DNA of 64,000 nucleotides from Rhizobium sp. 11515TR. GTDB lineage: Bacteria > Pseudomonadota > Alphaproteobacteria > Rhizobiales > Rhizobiaceae. The position numbers were made by a program, and so were the translations under genes. The DNA is taken from the NCBI RefSeq assembly GCF_002277895.1, contig NZ_CP022998.1:2523501-2587500 (forward strand). Reading direction: 5' to 3'. The notes beneath the pieces were generated by a model, which did not search any database, was not told the DNA's origin, and saw only the letters and a list, made by a program, of their open reading frames with translations. Positions 1 to 8,188 of the stretch are shown one piece after another. Position 1 is the stretch's first letter. Every line of letters begins with the position of its first letter.

Positions 1-503
1 GCGGTCGAGAAGTACATGCGCACGCCTTCAAGATCGAGCAGGCCGACCGTGATGAGATCGCCGGAATGGGCCTTGTCGTGGAAGCTGAAGGAGAGCTGCT
101 GGATCTTCTCATAGCAGGCGAGCCGAAGCTCATAGCCCATATGATGGCCGACGGCTTCGCTATAGTAGTTCTGCACCATCGTGAACAAGCCGCGCAGAAC
201 GCTGATGACGAGCAGCAGCAGAGCGGTTGTCATCAAGGCATTTTCGGCAATCTGGCCGGCTGCACCGCCGGCGACCGCCGTCTGTGTCTGGTCGACTGCA
301 CGGCCCAACAGGCGCGGGATCGTCAGCTGCAACGTTGCAGCCACAAAAGTTGCCCCAATGGCGAAGCTTGTCTGCCAGGGATGGCGCAGCGTCATATGGG
401 TAATCCGGACGATCGTCGACAGGCCTTGACCCCAACCGACCGCATTGACATGCGCACGCGAAGCCAGTGGCTTCGCGGCGCTTCTTGATGAATCGCTGCT
501 CAC
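1..503 (-). CDS. ABC exporter, N-terminal transmembrane part (runs off the window)
   Basis: This is the first 167 residues of a minus-strand gene that continues beyond position 1. The likely start is GTG at 501-503, followed by SSDSSRSAAK. Two hydrophobic segments lie at about residues 47-65 and 90-110. The FHDKAHSGDL sequence at 141-150 matches the F-x-D-x-x-x-S-G-D/E-L signature of type IV (ABC_membrane) exporter half-transporters. Such proteins export lipids, peptides or drugs across the inner membrane and carry a C-terminal nucleotide-binding domain, which is not visible here. The substrate cannot be inferred. The gene is divergent from the reductase at 730. Confidence 0.8.
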   Translation of the reverse strand, partial: MSSDSSRSAAKPLASRAHVNAVGWGQGLSTIVRITHMTLRHPWQTSFAIGATFVAATLQLTIPRLLGRAVDQTQTAVAGGAAGQIAENALMTTALLLLVISVLRGLFTMVQNYYSEAVGHHMGYELRLACYEKIQQLSFSFHDKAHSGDLITVGLLDLEGVRMYFST

Positions 504-729
504 GCTTTTATCCAGGCATAATTAAACGAGGCGGGCCCGAGACGGGTTCGTATCTCAAGGAAAATATTGATAGGATGAATTTTGCCGATTCCGTGGCGGC
601 GTTCAAGAGTCAATCGGTCACAAGTCCAACGCGAGCGTTAGATTGCGTGTTTAAAAAATAATCGATGACATGTCGGGATCGAAACCGACGGGACGTCCTC
701 TGGGCACCGTGCCAGAAAAGGAGGACATC

Positions 730-1386
730 ATGCGCAAAGTTATAGCGGCAACATTCATCAGTCTCGATGGCGTCATGCAAGCACCCGGCGGTCCGGACGA
801 GGATCCGACCGGCGGTTTTGAGTATGGTGGCTGGGTATTCCCTCACGCCGACGAGGAAACTGGCAAGGCGCTCTTCGAACTGTTCGAAAAGCCGTTCGAT
901 CTGCTGCTCGGACGCAAGACCTACGATATCTTCGCGGCCTTTTGGCCCTTTGTCGGCGACGACGATCCAATCGGCCAGCGCTTCAACAGCGTTGTCAAAT
1001 ACGTCGCAACGCGTGGCGATGCAGAGCTGAAATGGAACAAAAGCCAGTCGCTCGGTAAGGATGTCGTGGCGGCGATCAAAGAGCTGAAAACAGGCGAGGG
1101 ACCGGACCTTCTCATTCAGGGCAGTGGCGACCTTATCCAGACCCTGTTGCGTCACGGGCTGATCGACGAGTTCAAGCTGGTGATCTTTCCGGTCGTGCTG
1201 GGCAGTGGCAAGAAGCTATTCGCGGGCGGGGCGGTTCCCGCCGCAATGAAACTGCTGCGTACTCAGTCGTTCTCTAGCGGCGTCATTTTTGCAACCTATC
1301 AGCCGGATGGCCCGGTGAAGACCGGCTCCTTCGTCGGGCCGAATCCGTCCGAAGAGGAGATTGAGCGCCGCAAGCGGCTCCAATAA
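730..1386 (+). CDS. Dihydrofolate reductase family protein (RibD C-terminal domain)
   Basis: A 218-residue protein with the fold signatures of the RibD_C/dihydrofolate-reductase-like family. It begins MRKVIAATFISLDGVMQAPGG, has LLGRKTYDIFAAFWP at about 60-75, and a late GPDLLIQGSGDLIQTLL segment typical of the NADPH-binding half. The family includes riboflavin-pathway and pterin reductases, but most stand-alone members have no proven substrate. ATG 730 is preferred over an upstream in-frame start because AAGGAGGA lies immediately upstream at the right distance. It stands alone and converges with the LysR gene, so its context gives no pathway. Confidence 0.85.
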   Translation: MRKVIAATFISLDGVMQAPGGPDEDPTGGFEYGGWVFPHADEETGKALFELFEKPFDLLLGRKTYDIFAAFWPFVGDDDPIGQRFNSVVKYVATRGDAELKWNKSQSLGKDVVAAIKELKTGEGPDLLIQGSGDLIQTLLRHGLIDEFKLVIFPVVLGSGKKLFAGGAVPAAMKLLRTQSFSSGVIFATYQPDGPVKTGSFVGPNPSEEEIERRKRLQ

Positions 1387-1393
1387 CCGATCT

Positions 1394-1432
1394 GGCCGCG
1401 GTTAGGTCTTCGACGAGCGTCTAGCCGCGGTC
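1394..1432. terminator. Hairpin between convergent genes
   Basis: The arms CCGCGGTTAG (from 1396) and CTAGCCGCGG (1421-1430) pair over ten bases with one G-U. The hairpin lies between the stop of the reductase gene and the stop of the LysR gene. There is no clear T-run, so termination is inferred from position and stem only. Confidence 0.4.
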
Positions 1433-2321
1433 ATTCCATGTGTTCCATTGCCCGGATTTCACGCAGCGATTTCATGATCTCCCGAAGGCCCTTGGTGAGA
1501 TGCTTGTCCCGGCGCAGGACTATCCCGAGCTGCCGAACCAGTCTCGGTCTGAGCGGTGACGTCACCAGAAGATCGGACTTGTCGCGTCTCAGCGCCATGT
1601 CCGGGAGGATGGACCATCCGAGACCCGCGGCGACCAGTTCCTTGATAGCCTCGACGCTACCGAACTCCATGGCCGGTTCTGGACGGACGCCTCCTGCCCC
1701 GAACCATTCGTTTGTCGCGCGGCGTGTGTTGCCGCCTTCATAGAGCAACAGCGTCTTGTCTTTCATGAATTCCACATCAGGCCCACTATCCGGCATTACG
1801 CTTCCTTTGGGGGCGACGGCCAAAAGCTCATCCTCATGGAATGCTTCGACTTCAAGCGAACGGCCGGCGGCGGGCAGGGCCACTACTGCGAGATCCAGTG
1901 CATTGGCTTCGAGATCCCGCAGAATCTCGTCGATATTGCCAATGCGCACGATGATCTCGAGATCAGGCATGCGTTTCTTTGCGATGGCGATGGCTTGCGG
2001 CAAAAGATGGATCGAGGCCGTGCCGCCGCTGCCGATCCGAACACGGCCGACCGATCCCTCGCGAAAAGGTGTCATCGCGTCCTCCGCCACGGAGCAGGCT
2101 TCGATGATGCGCCGCGCATGCGGCAGCAGATCAAGTCCGGCCGGCGAGGGCTGCGCCCGTCGTCCGACGCGCTCGATCAACTTCACGCCGAGGCGTTGTT
2201 CCAGAAGTTTCACCTGCAGGCTGACGGCTGGTTGCGTCAGCCCGACCTTATCGGCAGCAGCCGTAAAGCTGCCGAGATCGACGACGCTAACAAAGGCGGC
2301 CAGCTGATCCAGATTGAGCAA
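1431..2321 (-). CDS. LysR-family transcriptional regulator
   Basis: A 296-residue protein with an N-terminal winged HTH at about residues 1-60 (LDQLAAFVSVVDLGSFTAAADKVGL and TQPAVSLQVKLLEQRLGVKL are adjacent parts). A periplasmic-binding-protein-like effector domain follows from about 90 to 290. Length and layout are standard for LysR regulators. The start is a TTG at 2319-2321 preceded by AAGGA. It is divergent from the small DUF1127 gene at 2425; the roughly 100-bp gap is A/T-rich (TTGTATAAATACCATAAG) and is the natural place for its operator. The effector and target are unknown. Confidence 0.88.
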   Translation of the reverse strand: MLNLDQLAAFVSVVDLGSFTAAADKVGLTQPAVSLQVKLLEQRLGVKLIERVGRRAQPSPAGLDLLPHARRIIEACSVAEDAMTPFREGSVGRVRIGSGGTASIHLLPQAIAIAKKRMPDLEIIVRIGNIDEILRDLEANALDLAVVALPAAGRSLEVEAFHEDELLAVAPKGSVMPDSGPDVEFMKDKTLLLYEGGNTRRATNEWFGAGGVRPEPAMEFGSVEAIKELVAAGLGWSILPDMALRRDKSDLLVTSPLRPRLVRQLGIVLRRDKHLTKGLREIMKSLREIRAMEHME

Positions 2322-2424
2322 CAGAAGAATTCCTTATTGATTGTATAAATACCATAAGCTTCATTCATTGCTTAAGCCAGTGCATCCTGAGGCCATGTTG
2401 ATATGAGCCCCAAGGAGCAGGAAA

Positions 2425-2649
2425 ATGACCACCGATATCGATAGGCCGATGCCTGTAGCGACAGGCGCAGGCCGTGGTCCGCGACGGCGTGGAATTTTGC
2501 GAAGGGCGCTGGCGAAGTTTCTGGCCTATCTCGAAAAGCGTGAAACGAGGCGGGACCTGCGCGACCTTACTGACGATCAGCTTCGCGATATCGGCATGAC
2601 GCGCGCCGAAGCGCGTGCCGAAGTCAACAAGTCCTGGTTTTGGGGATAA
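2425..2649 (+). CDS. DUF1127 family small protein
   Basis: A 74-residue basic protein whose second half carries the DUF1127 signature: RRDLRDLTDDQLRDIGMTRA followed by EARAEVNKSWFWG. The N-terminal extension is arginine- and glycine-rich. DUF1127 proteins are abundant in Rhizobiales; some short ones take part in RNA turnover or phosphate and carbon responses in Agrobacterium, but this one cannot be assigned. AAGGAGCAGG sits just upstream of the ATG. It is divergent from the LysR gene and followed at once by a hairpin. Confidence 0.85.
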   Translation: MTTDIDRPMPVATGAGRGPRRRGILRRALAKFLAYLEKRETRRDLRDLTDDQLRDIGMTRAEARAEVNKSWFWG

Positions 2650-3040
2650 GACATGTCGCTCAAACGCGGATGCGACCACCAGCGGTATTTGAGCGACGCG
2701 GTGACGTTGCTGCCCCATCTCCGATAGCAGAAATCGCTTTCGCACATTGCGTCGCGATGATTTGCGGTGTTTCGCACCTTCACCGCCGCAATCAGGCCGG
2801 ACTGATGCTTGTTCGCGGCGCCGAAATCGTAACTCATCCGGCGCCATCAACCGCTTGTGATCCGGCCGAGCCAATATTGAAAAGAGCAGGGGGTTATTGC
2901 CGCAAAGCCCTTTTTTCATGGCGCCGTTCTTTTTTCCGCCATAGATTTGCCCGATCCATCGCCTTCGAAAAGCGGCGAATATTCACTTTCGATCGCCCGC
3001 GCCCGTCACAGATTTCAATCACAGGAAACACAGACAAACC
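2650..3040. other. Intergenic stretch, 391 bp
   Basis: Apart from the inverted repeat directly after the DUF1127 gene, I see no gene here. The last 100 bp must contain the promoter of the carboxypeptidase gene, but I cannot pick a convincing -35/-10 pair. Confidence 0.6.
2655..2697 (+). terminator. Perfect 10-bp inverted repeat after the DUF1127 gene
   Basis: GTCGCTCAAA (2655-2664) and TTTGAGCGAC (2688-2697) are exact reverse complements separated by 23 bases. The repeat starts five bases after the DUF1127 stop. There is no T-run, so it may be a 3'-stabilising hairpin rather than an intrinsic terminator. Confidence 0.4.
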
Positions 3041-3895
3041 ATGCTCAAGAAGACCTCCATGCTGCTCGCCGCGGCAATCTCGACCGCGTCGCTCCTCGGT
3101 GCAGCTTCGTTGGCGCAGGCCGGGCAGGCGAGTTATGTGGTGGATGCTCATAGCGGCCAGGTGCTGGAGGCATCGAACGAGAACGAGCTGAATTTCCCGG
3201 CATCGCTCACCAAGATGATGACGCTCTATCTCGCTTTTGAAGCACTGCATGGCGGTCATCTGAAATGGGATCAGAAATTGACCATGTCGGAGAATGCCGA
3301 GAGCAAGGAGCCCTTCAAATTCGCCATCGGTGCAGGCCGCAAGGTCACTGTACGCGAAGCTGTCGAGGGCATCATCGTGCTGTCCGCCAACGATGCAGCG
3401 GTTGCGATCGGCGAGCAGCTTGGCGGTTCCGAGGATAACTTCGGCAAGATGATGACCGCAAAGGCGCATCAGCTCGGCATGAGCAATACGGTGTTCAAGA
3501 ATCCCTCGGGCCTGCCGGATCCGGAGCAGGTCACGACAGCCCGTGACATGGCAACTCTCGGCGTTGCGCTGATGCGTGACTTCCCGGAAGAGTTCAAGCT
3601 CTTCTCGATGCGCGGCATCAAGTTCCGCGGCATGAAGCTGCGCGGCCACAACAATCTCATGTATCGCTACGCCGGAGCCGACGGCATCAAGACCGGCTAT
3701 ACGGATGCCTCCGGCTACAATCTCGTGACCTCGGCGACGAAGAACGGCCGCCGTGTTGTCGGCGTGGTCATGGGTGAGAAGACCGCTGAAATTCGCGATA
3801 ACAAGATGGCAAGCCTTCTGGATACGTATCTGTCCCCGGTGGCCACAACAGCCACGGTATCGACCGGAGCTCCCAAGCAAAGCTCTGCCAACTGA
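3041..3895 (+). CDS. D-alanyl-D-alanine carboxypeptidase (PBP5/6 type)
   Basis: A 284-residue exported serine peptidase that removes the terminal D-Ala from peptidoglycan pentapeptides. A signal peptide covers about residues 1-28, ending SLAQAG. All three penicillin-binding motifs are intact: S55-L-T-K58, S115-A-N117 and K217-T-G219 (IKTGYTDASGYN). It is shorter than classical DacA because the C-terminal beta-domain and amphipathic anchor are missing, as in other short alphaproteobacterial members. It stands alone between two long intergenic stretches. Compare the second family member at 13496-14707, which lacks two of these motifs. Confidence 0.92.
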   Translation: MLKKTSMLLAAAISTASLLGAASLAQAGQASYVVDAHSGQVLEASNENELNFPASLTKMMTLYLAFEALHGGHLKWDQKLTMSENAESKEPFKFAIGAGRKVTVREAVEGIIVLSANDAAVAIGEQLGGSEDNFGKMMTAKAHQLGMSNTVFKNPSGLPDPEQVTTARDMATLGVALMRDFPEEFKLFSMRGIKFRGMKLRGHNNLMYRYAGADGIKTGYTDASGYNLVTSATKNGRRVVGVVMGEKTAEIRDNKMASLLDTYLSPVATTATVSTGAPKQSSAN

Positions 3896-4330
3896 GTTCG
3901 ACCTGATTTCAGAATCCAGCCAGCCATTCATCTTCGGGCGGCCGCCAAGAGGGTGGCTCCGCTGAGAAGCCGATCCTGCCACATCGTGCCTATCGTGGAG
4001 GCAGGGATCGGGTTTCTTCGTGCAAACGTGCCATGAAGAGCCCGACTGCCGCTCGCTGAGAGAGCTCTCTCATGGCGAATAATCAAGTAGTGATTGCCGA
4101 ACTGGCGGGCTGCCCTATGTCTACAGCGGAAGTTGCTCGTTCGCTGCGCTTATCATGTGCTGGTAGGAAACAGCGCCGAACTGCGAATTCGCGTAGGCGG
4201 AGATATCTGGTTTCAGTTTGTTATTCTCCGAACATGAAGGATCCATCATGGGCCGCGACCGGTCTGATGCTCCTTGCAATATAGATTTCGCAAACATTTC
4301 AACGCATTAGGTCAAGTTGGGAGGGCCGGG
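3896..4330. other. Intergenic stretch, 435 bp
   Basis: It holds the terminator above and a perfect 16-bp palindrome, TGAGAGAGCTCTCTCA (4057-4072), extended by CCATGA (4031-4036) and TCATGG (4070-4075). Short open frames exist but look non-coding. No gene is supported. Confidence 0.55.
3970..4020 (+). terminator. Probable intrinsic terminator after the carboxypeptidase
   Basis: CCGATCCTGCC (3970-3980) pairs with GGCAGGGATCGGG (4000-4012) with small bulges, followed by TTTCTT. It lies about 75 bp after the stop codon. Confidence 0.55.
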
Positions 4331-5071
4331 ATGACGTATGATGCACGTTTGGCGCGTGAGCGCGACTTTCATAATGAACGCTTCGGTGCAGTGGAGGAGC
4401 GCAAGGAGGACTCGTTCTATTTCGCGGTAAAGCCCGCCGTGGATGCCTATTGGCGGCTGGTGAGGGCTGCTTGTCTCGAACGGGATGTGCTCGAATACGG
4501 ATGCTCAAACGGCATGAGCAGCATTGGTCTTGCACACTCCGCCAAGCGGATTACCGGTATCGACATTTCGGACGTCGCCATTCAGCAGGCCACGAATACG
4601 GCGGCTCTCCGTGGGATCGAGAACGTAACGTTCCAGGTCGATAATGCGGAGGATATGAATTTGCCGTCAGCGAGCTTTGACGTCGTTTTCGGCAGCGGCA
4701 TCCTCCATCACCTCGTTCTGGATAAATCGCTGAGCGAGATTCGGCGCGTGCTGCGACCCGGTGGCAAAGCCTTCTTCTTCGAGCCGCTCGGCCACAATCC
4801 AGTGATCAATCTCTATCGCAGCCGGACGCCAGAAGCCCGTACCGTCGATGAGCATCCGCTTCTGAAGTCAGATTTCGAGATCGTGCGCAAATATTTCTTC
4901 AAGTGCGATCTGGAATTCTTCGGGCTCGCTGCGCTCGCGTCCATTCCGTTTCGCAGGAGCCCGTTCGGCGCCGCGGTGCGGGGTGCCGGCAAGCAGATCG
5001 ATAATCTGCTGCTGAAAATCCCGGGTGTCAGATGGCAAGCCTGGATCGTCGTCATGGCTTTGGAGGCATGA
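4331..5071 (+). CDS. SAM-dependent methyltransferase (class I)
   Basis: A 246-residue protein with a Methyltransf_11/25-like core. Motif I is VLEYGCSNGMSSIGLA at about residues 54-69. An acidic ITGIDISDVAIQQA segment (motif II) follows, then DAEDMNLPSASFDVVFGSGI and VLRPGGKAFFFEPLGHNPV (post-motif III). The C-terminal third is hydrophobic and family-specific. The substrate is unknown; related proteins act on lipids, quinones and glycans. ATG 4331 is chosen over an upstream in-frame start because GGGAGG lies eight bases before it. It is followed by the IS30 element, so its downstream context has been disturbed. Confidence 0.82.
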   Translation: MTYDARLARERDFHNERFGAVEERKEDSFYFAVKPAVDAYWRLVRAACLERDVLEYGCSNGMSSIGLAHSAKRITGIDISDVAIQQATNTAALRGIENVTFQVDNAEDMNLPSASFDVVFGSGILHHLVLDKSLSEIRRVLRPGGKAFFFEPLGHNPVINLYRSRTPEARTVDEHPLLKSDFEIVRKYFFKCDLEFFGLAALASIPFRRSPFGAAVRGAGKQIDNLLLKIPGVRWQAWIVVMALEA

Positions 5072-5124
5072 TGGGCCTGCCGGACGATTGAAGTTCGGTC
5101 TGCCACCTTGGTTTGATCAACGGC

Positions 5125-5233
5125 GAGAAGCTACCCAAATGCGTTGTACCGACGTTGAGGGATAAGCGCGTTGTTATCCGGATCGATCTGGGAGTAGGTG
5201 CATCTGGAGAAGCTAACCCAAGTGCATCACGCC
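5125..5233 (+). repeat. Two imperfect direct copies flanking and including the IS30 left end
   Basis: A copy at 5125-5150 begins GAGAAGCTACCCAAATGCGT. A second copy at 5207-5233 begins GAGAAGCTAACCCAAGTGCA and includes the proposed left terminal repeat of the IS30 element. The first copy lies about 82 bp outside the element. It may be a remnant of an earlier insertion or a pre-existing target-like sequence. Confidence 0.45.
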
Positions 5234-6310
5234 TGTTTTGCAGGGTAGGGGATCACGCCTGATCCTGCAAATGCGCCATGAACACTTCGGCCGGCGTCTT
5301 GTATCCAAGGCATTTACGGGGTTGGTCGTTCAGATGGTGAGCGAGTTGAACCAGCGCCGATTGCGGCACTTCGGCCAGATTTGTGTCGCCTGGCATGAAG
5401 CGGCGAATGCGCTTGTTGGCGTTTTCGACCGCACCTTTTTGCCACGGCGCGGTGGGATCGCAGAACCAACTGCATGCGCCGATGCCATCTTCCAAAGCCC
5501 TGAAGCCGGCAAACTCGGTGCCGCGGTCAAAGGTGAAGCTCTGGCGTGCAAAGGCTGGCAAAGGCGAGAAGGCTTCGATGATCTTGTCCATGATCGGCCG
5601 CGAATGCCGGCTTGGGTTCTTGATCATCACGGTGTAGCGGCTCTTTCGCTCGACCAGTGAGGTGACGTTGGCAAGGCCAAAGTCACGCTCGAAGATCAAC
5701 AGGTCGCCCTCCCAGTGTCAGTGTCCGAACTGAGACCGATCACTAATAAAATCAGGCCGTTGTGATATCCTGTGACTGGCGGGGAATACGCTGTTTCGTG
5801 GCTTTCTGGAGCCACGAGGGCGACGCTTGCGGCGTGCCTCCGGTAAATAGCGATAAAGACCAAGCCCGTAATCTTCCTTGCCGTAGATGAAGCGATAGAT
5901 CGTCTCGGCGCAGATGCGAACCATGCTGACGCTGTCTGCCAGGAGACGGCCGGCAATCTGTTCCGGCGACCAATAGGCCTCCAGTTTCTCAATGACCATG
6001 CGACGCAGATGCGGATGGCGTCGAAGCTTTCGCAAGCGCCGTCGGCGTTCTTTAGCAATGTCGTCAGCGACCGTCGAGAAGTAGCCGCTGTATTCGGGAA
6101 GCTCGCGGTCATGGAACGTGTTGCGTCTAATCTCACGATAGATGGTCGAACGATGGCGCCCGAGCTGACGGGCCATCTCGTTGATCGGCACCTTGCGCTC
6201 GACGAGGTAATGAAGGCGAGGGCGGTCGGCGAGGGTCAATTGCGAATAGCAGCGGGACATGCGAAAATCTCCAAAGTGAAGCCATTGAAATCATTGGCAT
6301 GTCGCACTTG
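5219..6310 (-). mobile_element. IS30-family insertion sequence, about 1.09 kb
   Basis: The element is bounded by imperfect inverted repeats. The left end, from 5219, reads CAAGTGCATCACGCC. The right end, from 6310 read inward, gives CAAGTGCGACATGCC, matching 12 of 15. The size fits IS30 family members, and the only gene inside is the interrupted transposase. Exact ends and the 2-3 bp target duplication cannot be fixed by eye. It lies between the methyltransferase gene and a deleted AHSA1 gene. Confidence 0.7.
5253..6260 (-). pseudogene. IS30-family transposase with an in-frame stop
   Basis: The first 180 codons (6260 down to 5718) encode an N-terminal HTH (MARQLGRHRSTIYREIRRN) and the start of the DDE domain. 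The same frame resumes after TGA at 5718-5720 as HWEGDLLIFERDFGLANV and runs to 5253. It supplies the remaining catalytic residues: D in WEGD, D in TFDRGTEF, and E in WQKGAVENANKRIR. The stop comes from a 6-bp tandem duplication, AGTGTC at 5714-5719 and again at 5720-5725 on the plus strand. Removing one copy restores the usual FGHWEGD junction. Otherwise the protein looks intact at about 335 residues, so the lesion is probably recent. Confidence 0.85.
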
Positions 6311-6409
6311 AAAATAGAATGTACCCCTATCTATAAAAAACATCAGATAAGATAGATTATGGAACTATAGCGGATATAAGTGAAGCGATGAGGCAGACGC
6401 TTTTGGCTT

Positions 6410-6800
6410 TTATTCCACATGGTTGGCCAGATTTTGGAGGGTCGATTTCAGTCCCTCGTCATGATCTTCTTCCGCCGAATACGGGGTCATCGGATTCGAA
6501 ATCCACCGCCTGAACGATGCATTCATCCGTCACGATCTCGATGAACCGACCGGAGACAATGTCGGTATGCTCGGAGGATTTTCCAGGCGTCGAATGATCC
6601 AGTGCGTCATAGGACAGCGCCATTCGATAACTGCCGCCTTTATGCGGTTCGAAGACGTGGATGCGGCATGTCATGCCTTTCGGCGGAAGCCACGAGGCCA
6701 ATGCCTCGGGATCGAGGAATGCTTTGAAGATCGCGTGCGGCGTTGAGCGAATTATCCGGGAAGCCGTATCGGTCCTTTTGCCGCCTGAAGCCTCGCTCAT
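6410..6800 (-). pseudogene. AHSA1/SRPBCC-type (activator of Hsp90-like) protein, internally deleted
   Basis: The N-terminal part starts at ATG 6798-6800 and reads MSEASGGKRTDTASRIIRST, then AIFKAFLDPEALASWLPPKG, the normal opening of AHSA1/START-like SRPBCC proteins. It continues to VDFESDDPVF and then meets TGA at 6459. In the next frame the normal family C-terminus is still present: EDHDEGLKSTLQNLANHVE, with TAA at 6410-6412. The usual middle strand-turn segment of some 30 residues (G-T-M-T-x-x-W, then P-x-G) is missing. An out-of-frame deletion therefore removed it. The product would lack a complete ligand cavity. Confidence 0.8.
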
Positions 6801-6868
6801 CGCATCCTTCCTGTAGCACCGCGGGGATCCCATGCAATCTCTGCCGGCGCCGGCTGCATTCGCTGTTG

Positions 6869-7360
6869 TTAGCTCGCCTTGATGCGGATCACCTTGGCCG
6901 CAATCTTTTCGGCCAGCGTCGTTGGATTGCAGGAGAAAATGCTGTCGGGGCGCCCGGCTGCGCACCAGACCTGATCGTAAGCCAAAAGGCTTTCGTCGAT
7001 GAAAACAGGCAGATCGACCAGATGGCCGATCGGCGCGACGCCGCCGATGGCGAAACCGGTCTCGTCGCGAACGCGATCGATATCGGCACGCTTCAATCGA
7101 ATTCCATAAGCTGTCGCAATATAAGCCGTATCGGCATTATGAGCGCCCGAAACCAGAAGCAGCGTCAGCGCGTGCGTATCGGCATTGACGAAGACCAGCG
7201 ATTTGACGATCTGGCCAACGGCGCATCCTGCAGCCTTGGCGGCCTCTTCTGCCGTCCGCGTCGATTGCTCCATGCGCTTGATCGAGATGTCGAGCCCCAG
7301 CGTTTGCGCCGCAAGCTCGACGCGTTCCAGACTGGAAAGCTTCCTGATATCTTCGTTCAT
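6869..7360 (-). CDS. YbaK/EbsC family aminoacyl-tRNA deacylase
   Basis: A 163-residue single-domain protein of the YbaK/ProX editing family, which hydrolyses mischarged aminoacyl-tRNAs in trans. The conserved lysine is in GQIVKSLVFV (about residues 49-58). The glycine-rich FAIGGVAPIGH (about 108-118) is characteristic. Which mischarged tRNA it edits cannot be told from sequence. The ATG overlaps the end of the upstream metallo-hydrolase gene by four bases (7357-7360), so the two are co-translated, downstream of tatD and metG. This places it sensibly in a tRNA-related operon. Confidence 0.85.
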   Translation of the reverse strand: MNEDIRKLSSLERVELAAQTLGLDISIKRMEQSTRTAEEAAKAAGCAVGQIVKSLVFVNADTHALTLLLVSGAHNADTAYIATAYGIRLKRADIDRVRDETGFAIGGVAPIGHLVDLPVFIDESLLAYDQVWCAAGRPDSIFSCNPTTLAEKIAAKVIRIKAS

Positions 7361-8184
7361 AGCTCATCATCCTCCACGTCGAGTTCGATCTGCATCTGAT
7401 CGTAGGCCGGCTCGACATGATCGGGCGTTTCAGCCAGCACGGTTTCATAATCGAGCGGCGTATGCATGTGGGTCAAGATGGCATGTTTCGGCGCCAGGCG
7501 TTCGATCCATTCGAGCGATTGCTCTAATGACAAATGGCTTGGGTGCGGCCGATACTGCAGAGCGTCGATGATCAGGATGTCTAGGTTTTGAACTTTTTCT
7601 ATCGATTCCGGCGGGAAGTCGCTGATATCGCTGCAGTAAGCAAGTTTCCCGACGCGGAATCCGAGCGAATGAATATCACCATGTATCTGTTTGTGCGGCC
7701 AGAAGCGGATCGGACCGCCTGCCCCATCGATCACGAAACTTTTCTCGAGATTTTCTATCAGCACCGGCCGTACGATCGGCGGATAGCTGCTGCCGGGTGG
7801 TGTTTCCAGGCAGTAGCGAAAGCCTTCGCGAATGCGATCCATCGTCGGCGGATCGGCATAGATCGGGATGCGCTCGTTTGAAATATGGAAGTAGCCGCGC
7901 AGATCATCGATGCCGTGAATATGGTCGGCATGTGCGTGGGTGTAGAGCACCGCGTCGATGAAACTGACGCCGGCCTGGATCATCTGCTCGCGGAAATCCG
8001 GCCCGGTATCGATGACAACGGTGGTAATGCCGCCGTCTGGCGCGATCTGCTCTATCAGGAAGGCGGCCCGCGTCCGTCGATTTTTTACGTTTTTCGGATC
8101 GCAGGCGCCCCAGTCGCCGGTAATGCGGGGAACGCCCGGCGACGATGAACAGCCCAAAATGGTGAAGCGCCGCCGGTATGTCAC
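7357..8184 (-). CDS. MBL-fold metallo-hydrolase (PhnP-like)
   Basis: A 275-residue metallo-beta-lactamase-fold enzyme. The metal motif HxHxDH is present as THAHADHIHG at about 81-90. A further ligand Asp lies in CSDISDFPP and a late His in LTHMHTPLDYE. SSPGVPRITGDWGACDP near the start matches the PhnP/cyclic-phosphodiesterase subgroup. The likely reaction is phosphodiester hydrolysis, but this is inference. The start is GTG at 8182-8184. The gene follows tatD with a 4-bp gap, and this tatD/MBL order is common in Rhizobiales. Confidence 0.85.
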   Translation of the reverse strand: MTYRRRFTILGCSSSPGVPRITGDWGACDPKNVKNRRTRAAFLIEQIAPDGGITTVVIDTGPDFREQMIQAGVSFIDAVLYTHAHADHIHGIDDLRGYFHISNERIPIYADPPTMDRIREGFRYCLETPPGSSYPPIVRPVLIENLEKSFVIDGAGGPIRFWPHKQIHGDIHSLGFRVGKLAYCSDISDFPPESIEKVQNLDILIIDALQYRPHPSHLSLEQSLEWIERLAPKHAILTHMHTPLDYETVLAETPDHVEPAYDQMQIELDVEDDEL

Positions 8185-8188
8185 GACG

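Noticed and set aside
2894..3982. A 362-codon minus-strand open frame
   Set aside because: Antisense to the carboxypeptidase gene, which has all catalytic motifs and a signal peptide.
4072..4284. A 70-codon plus-strand open frame before the methyltransferase
   Set aside because: No ribosome-binding site, unusual composition and no family resemblance.
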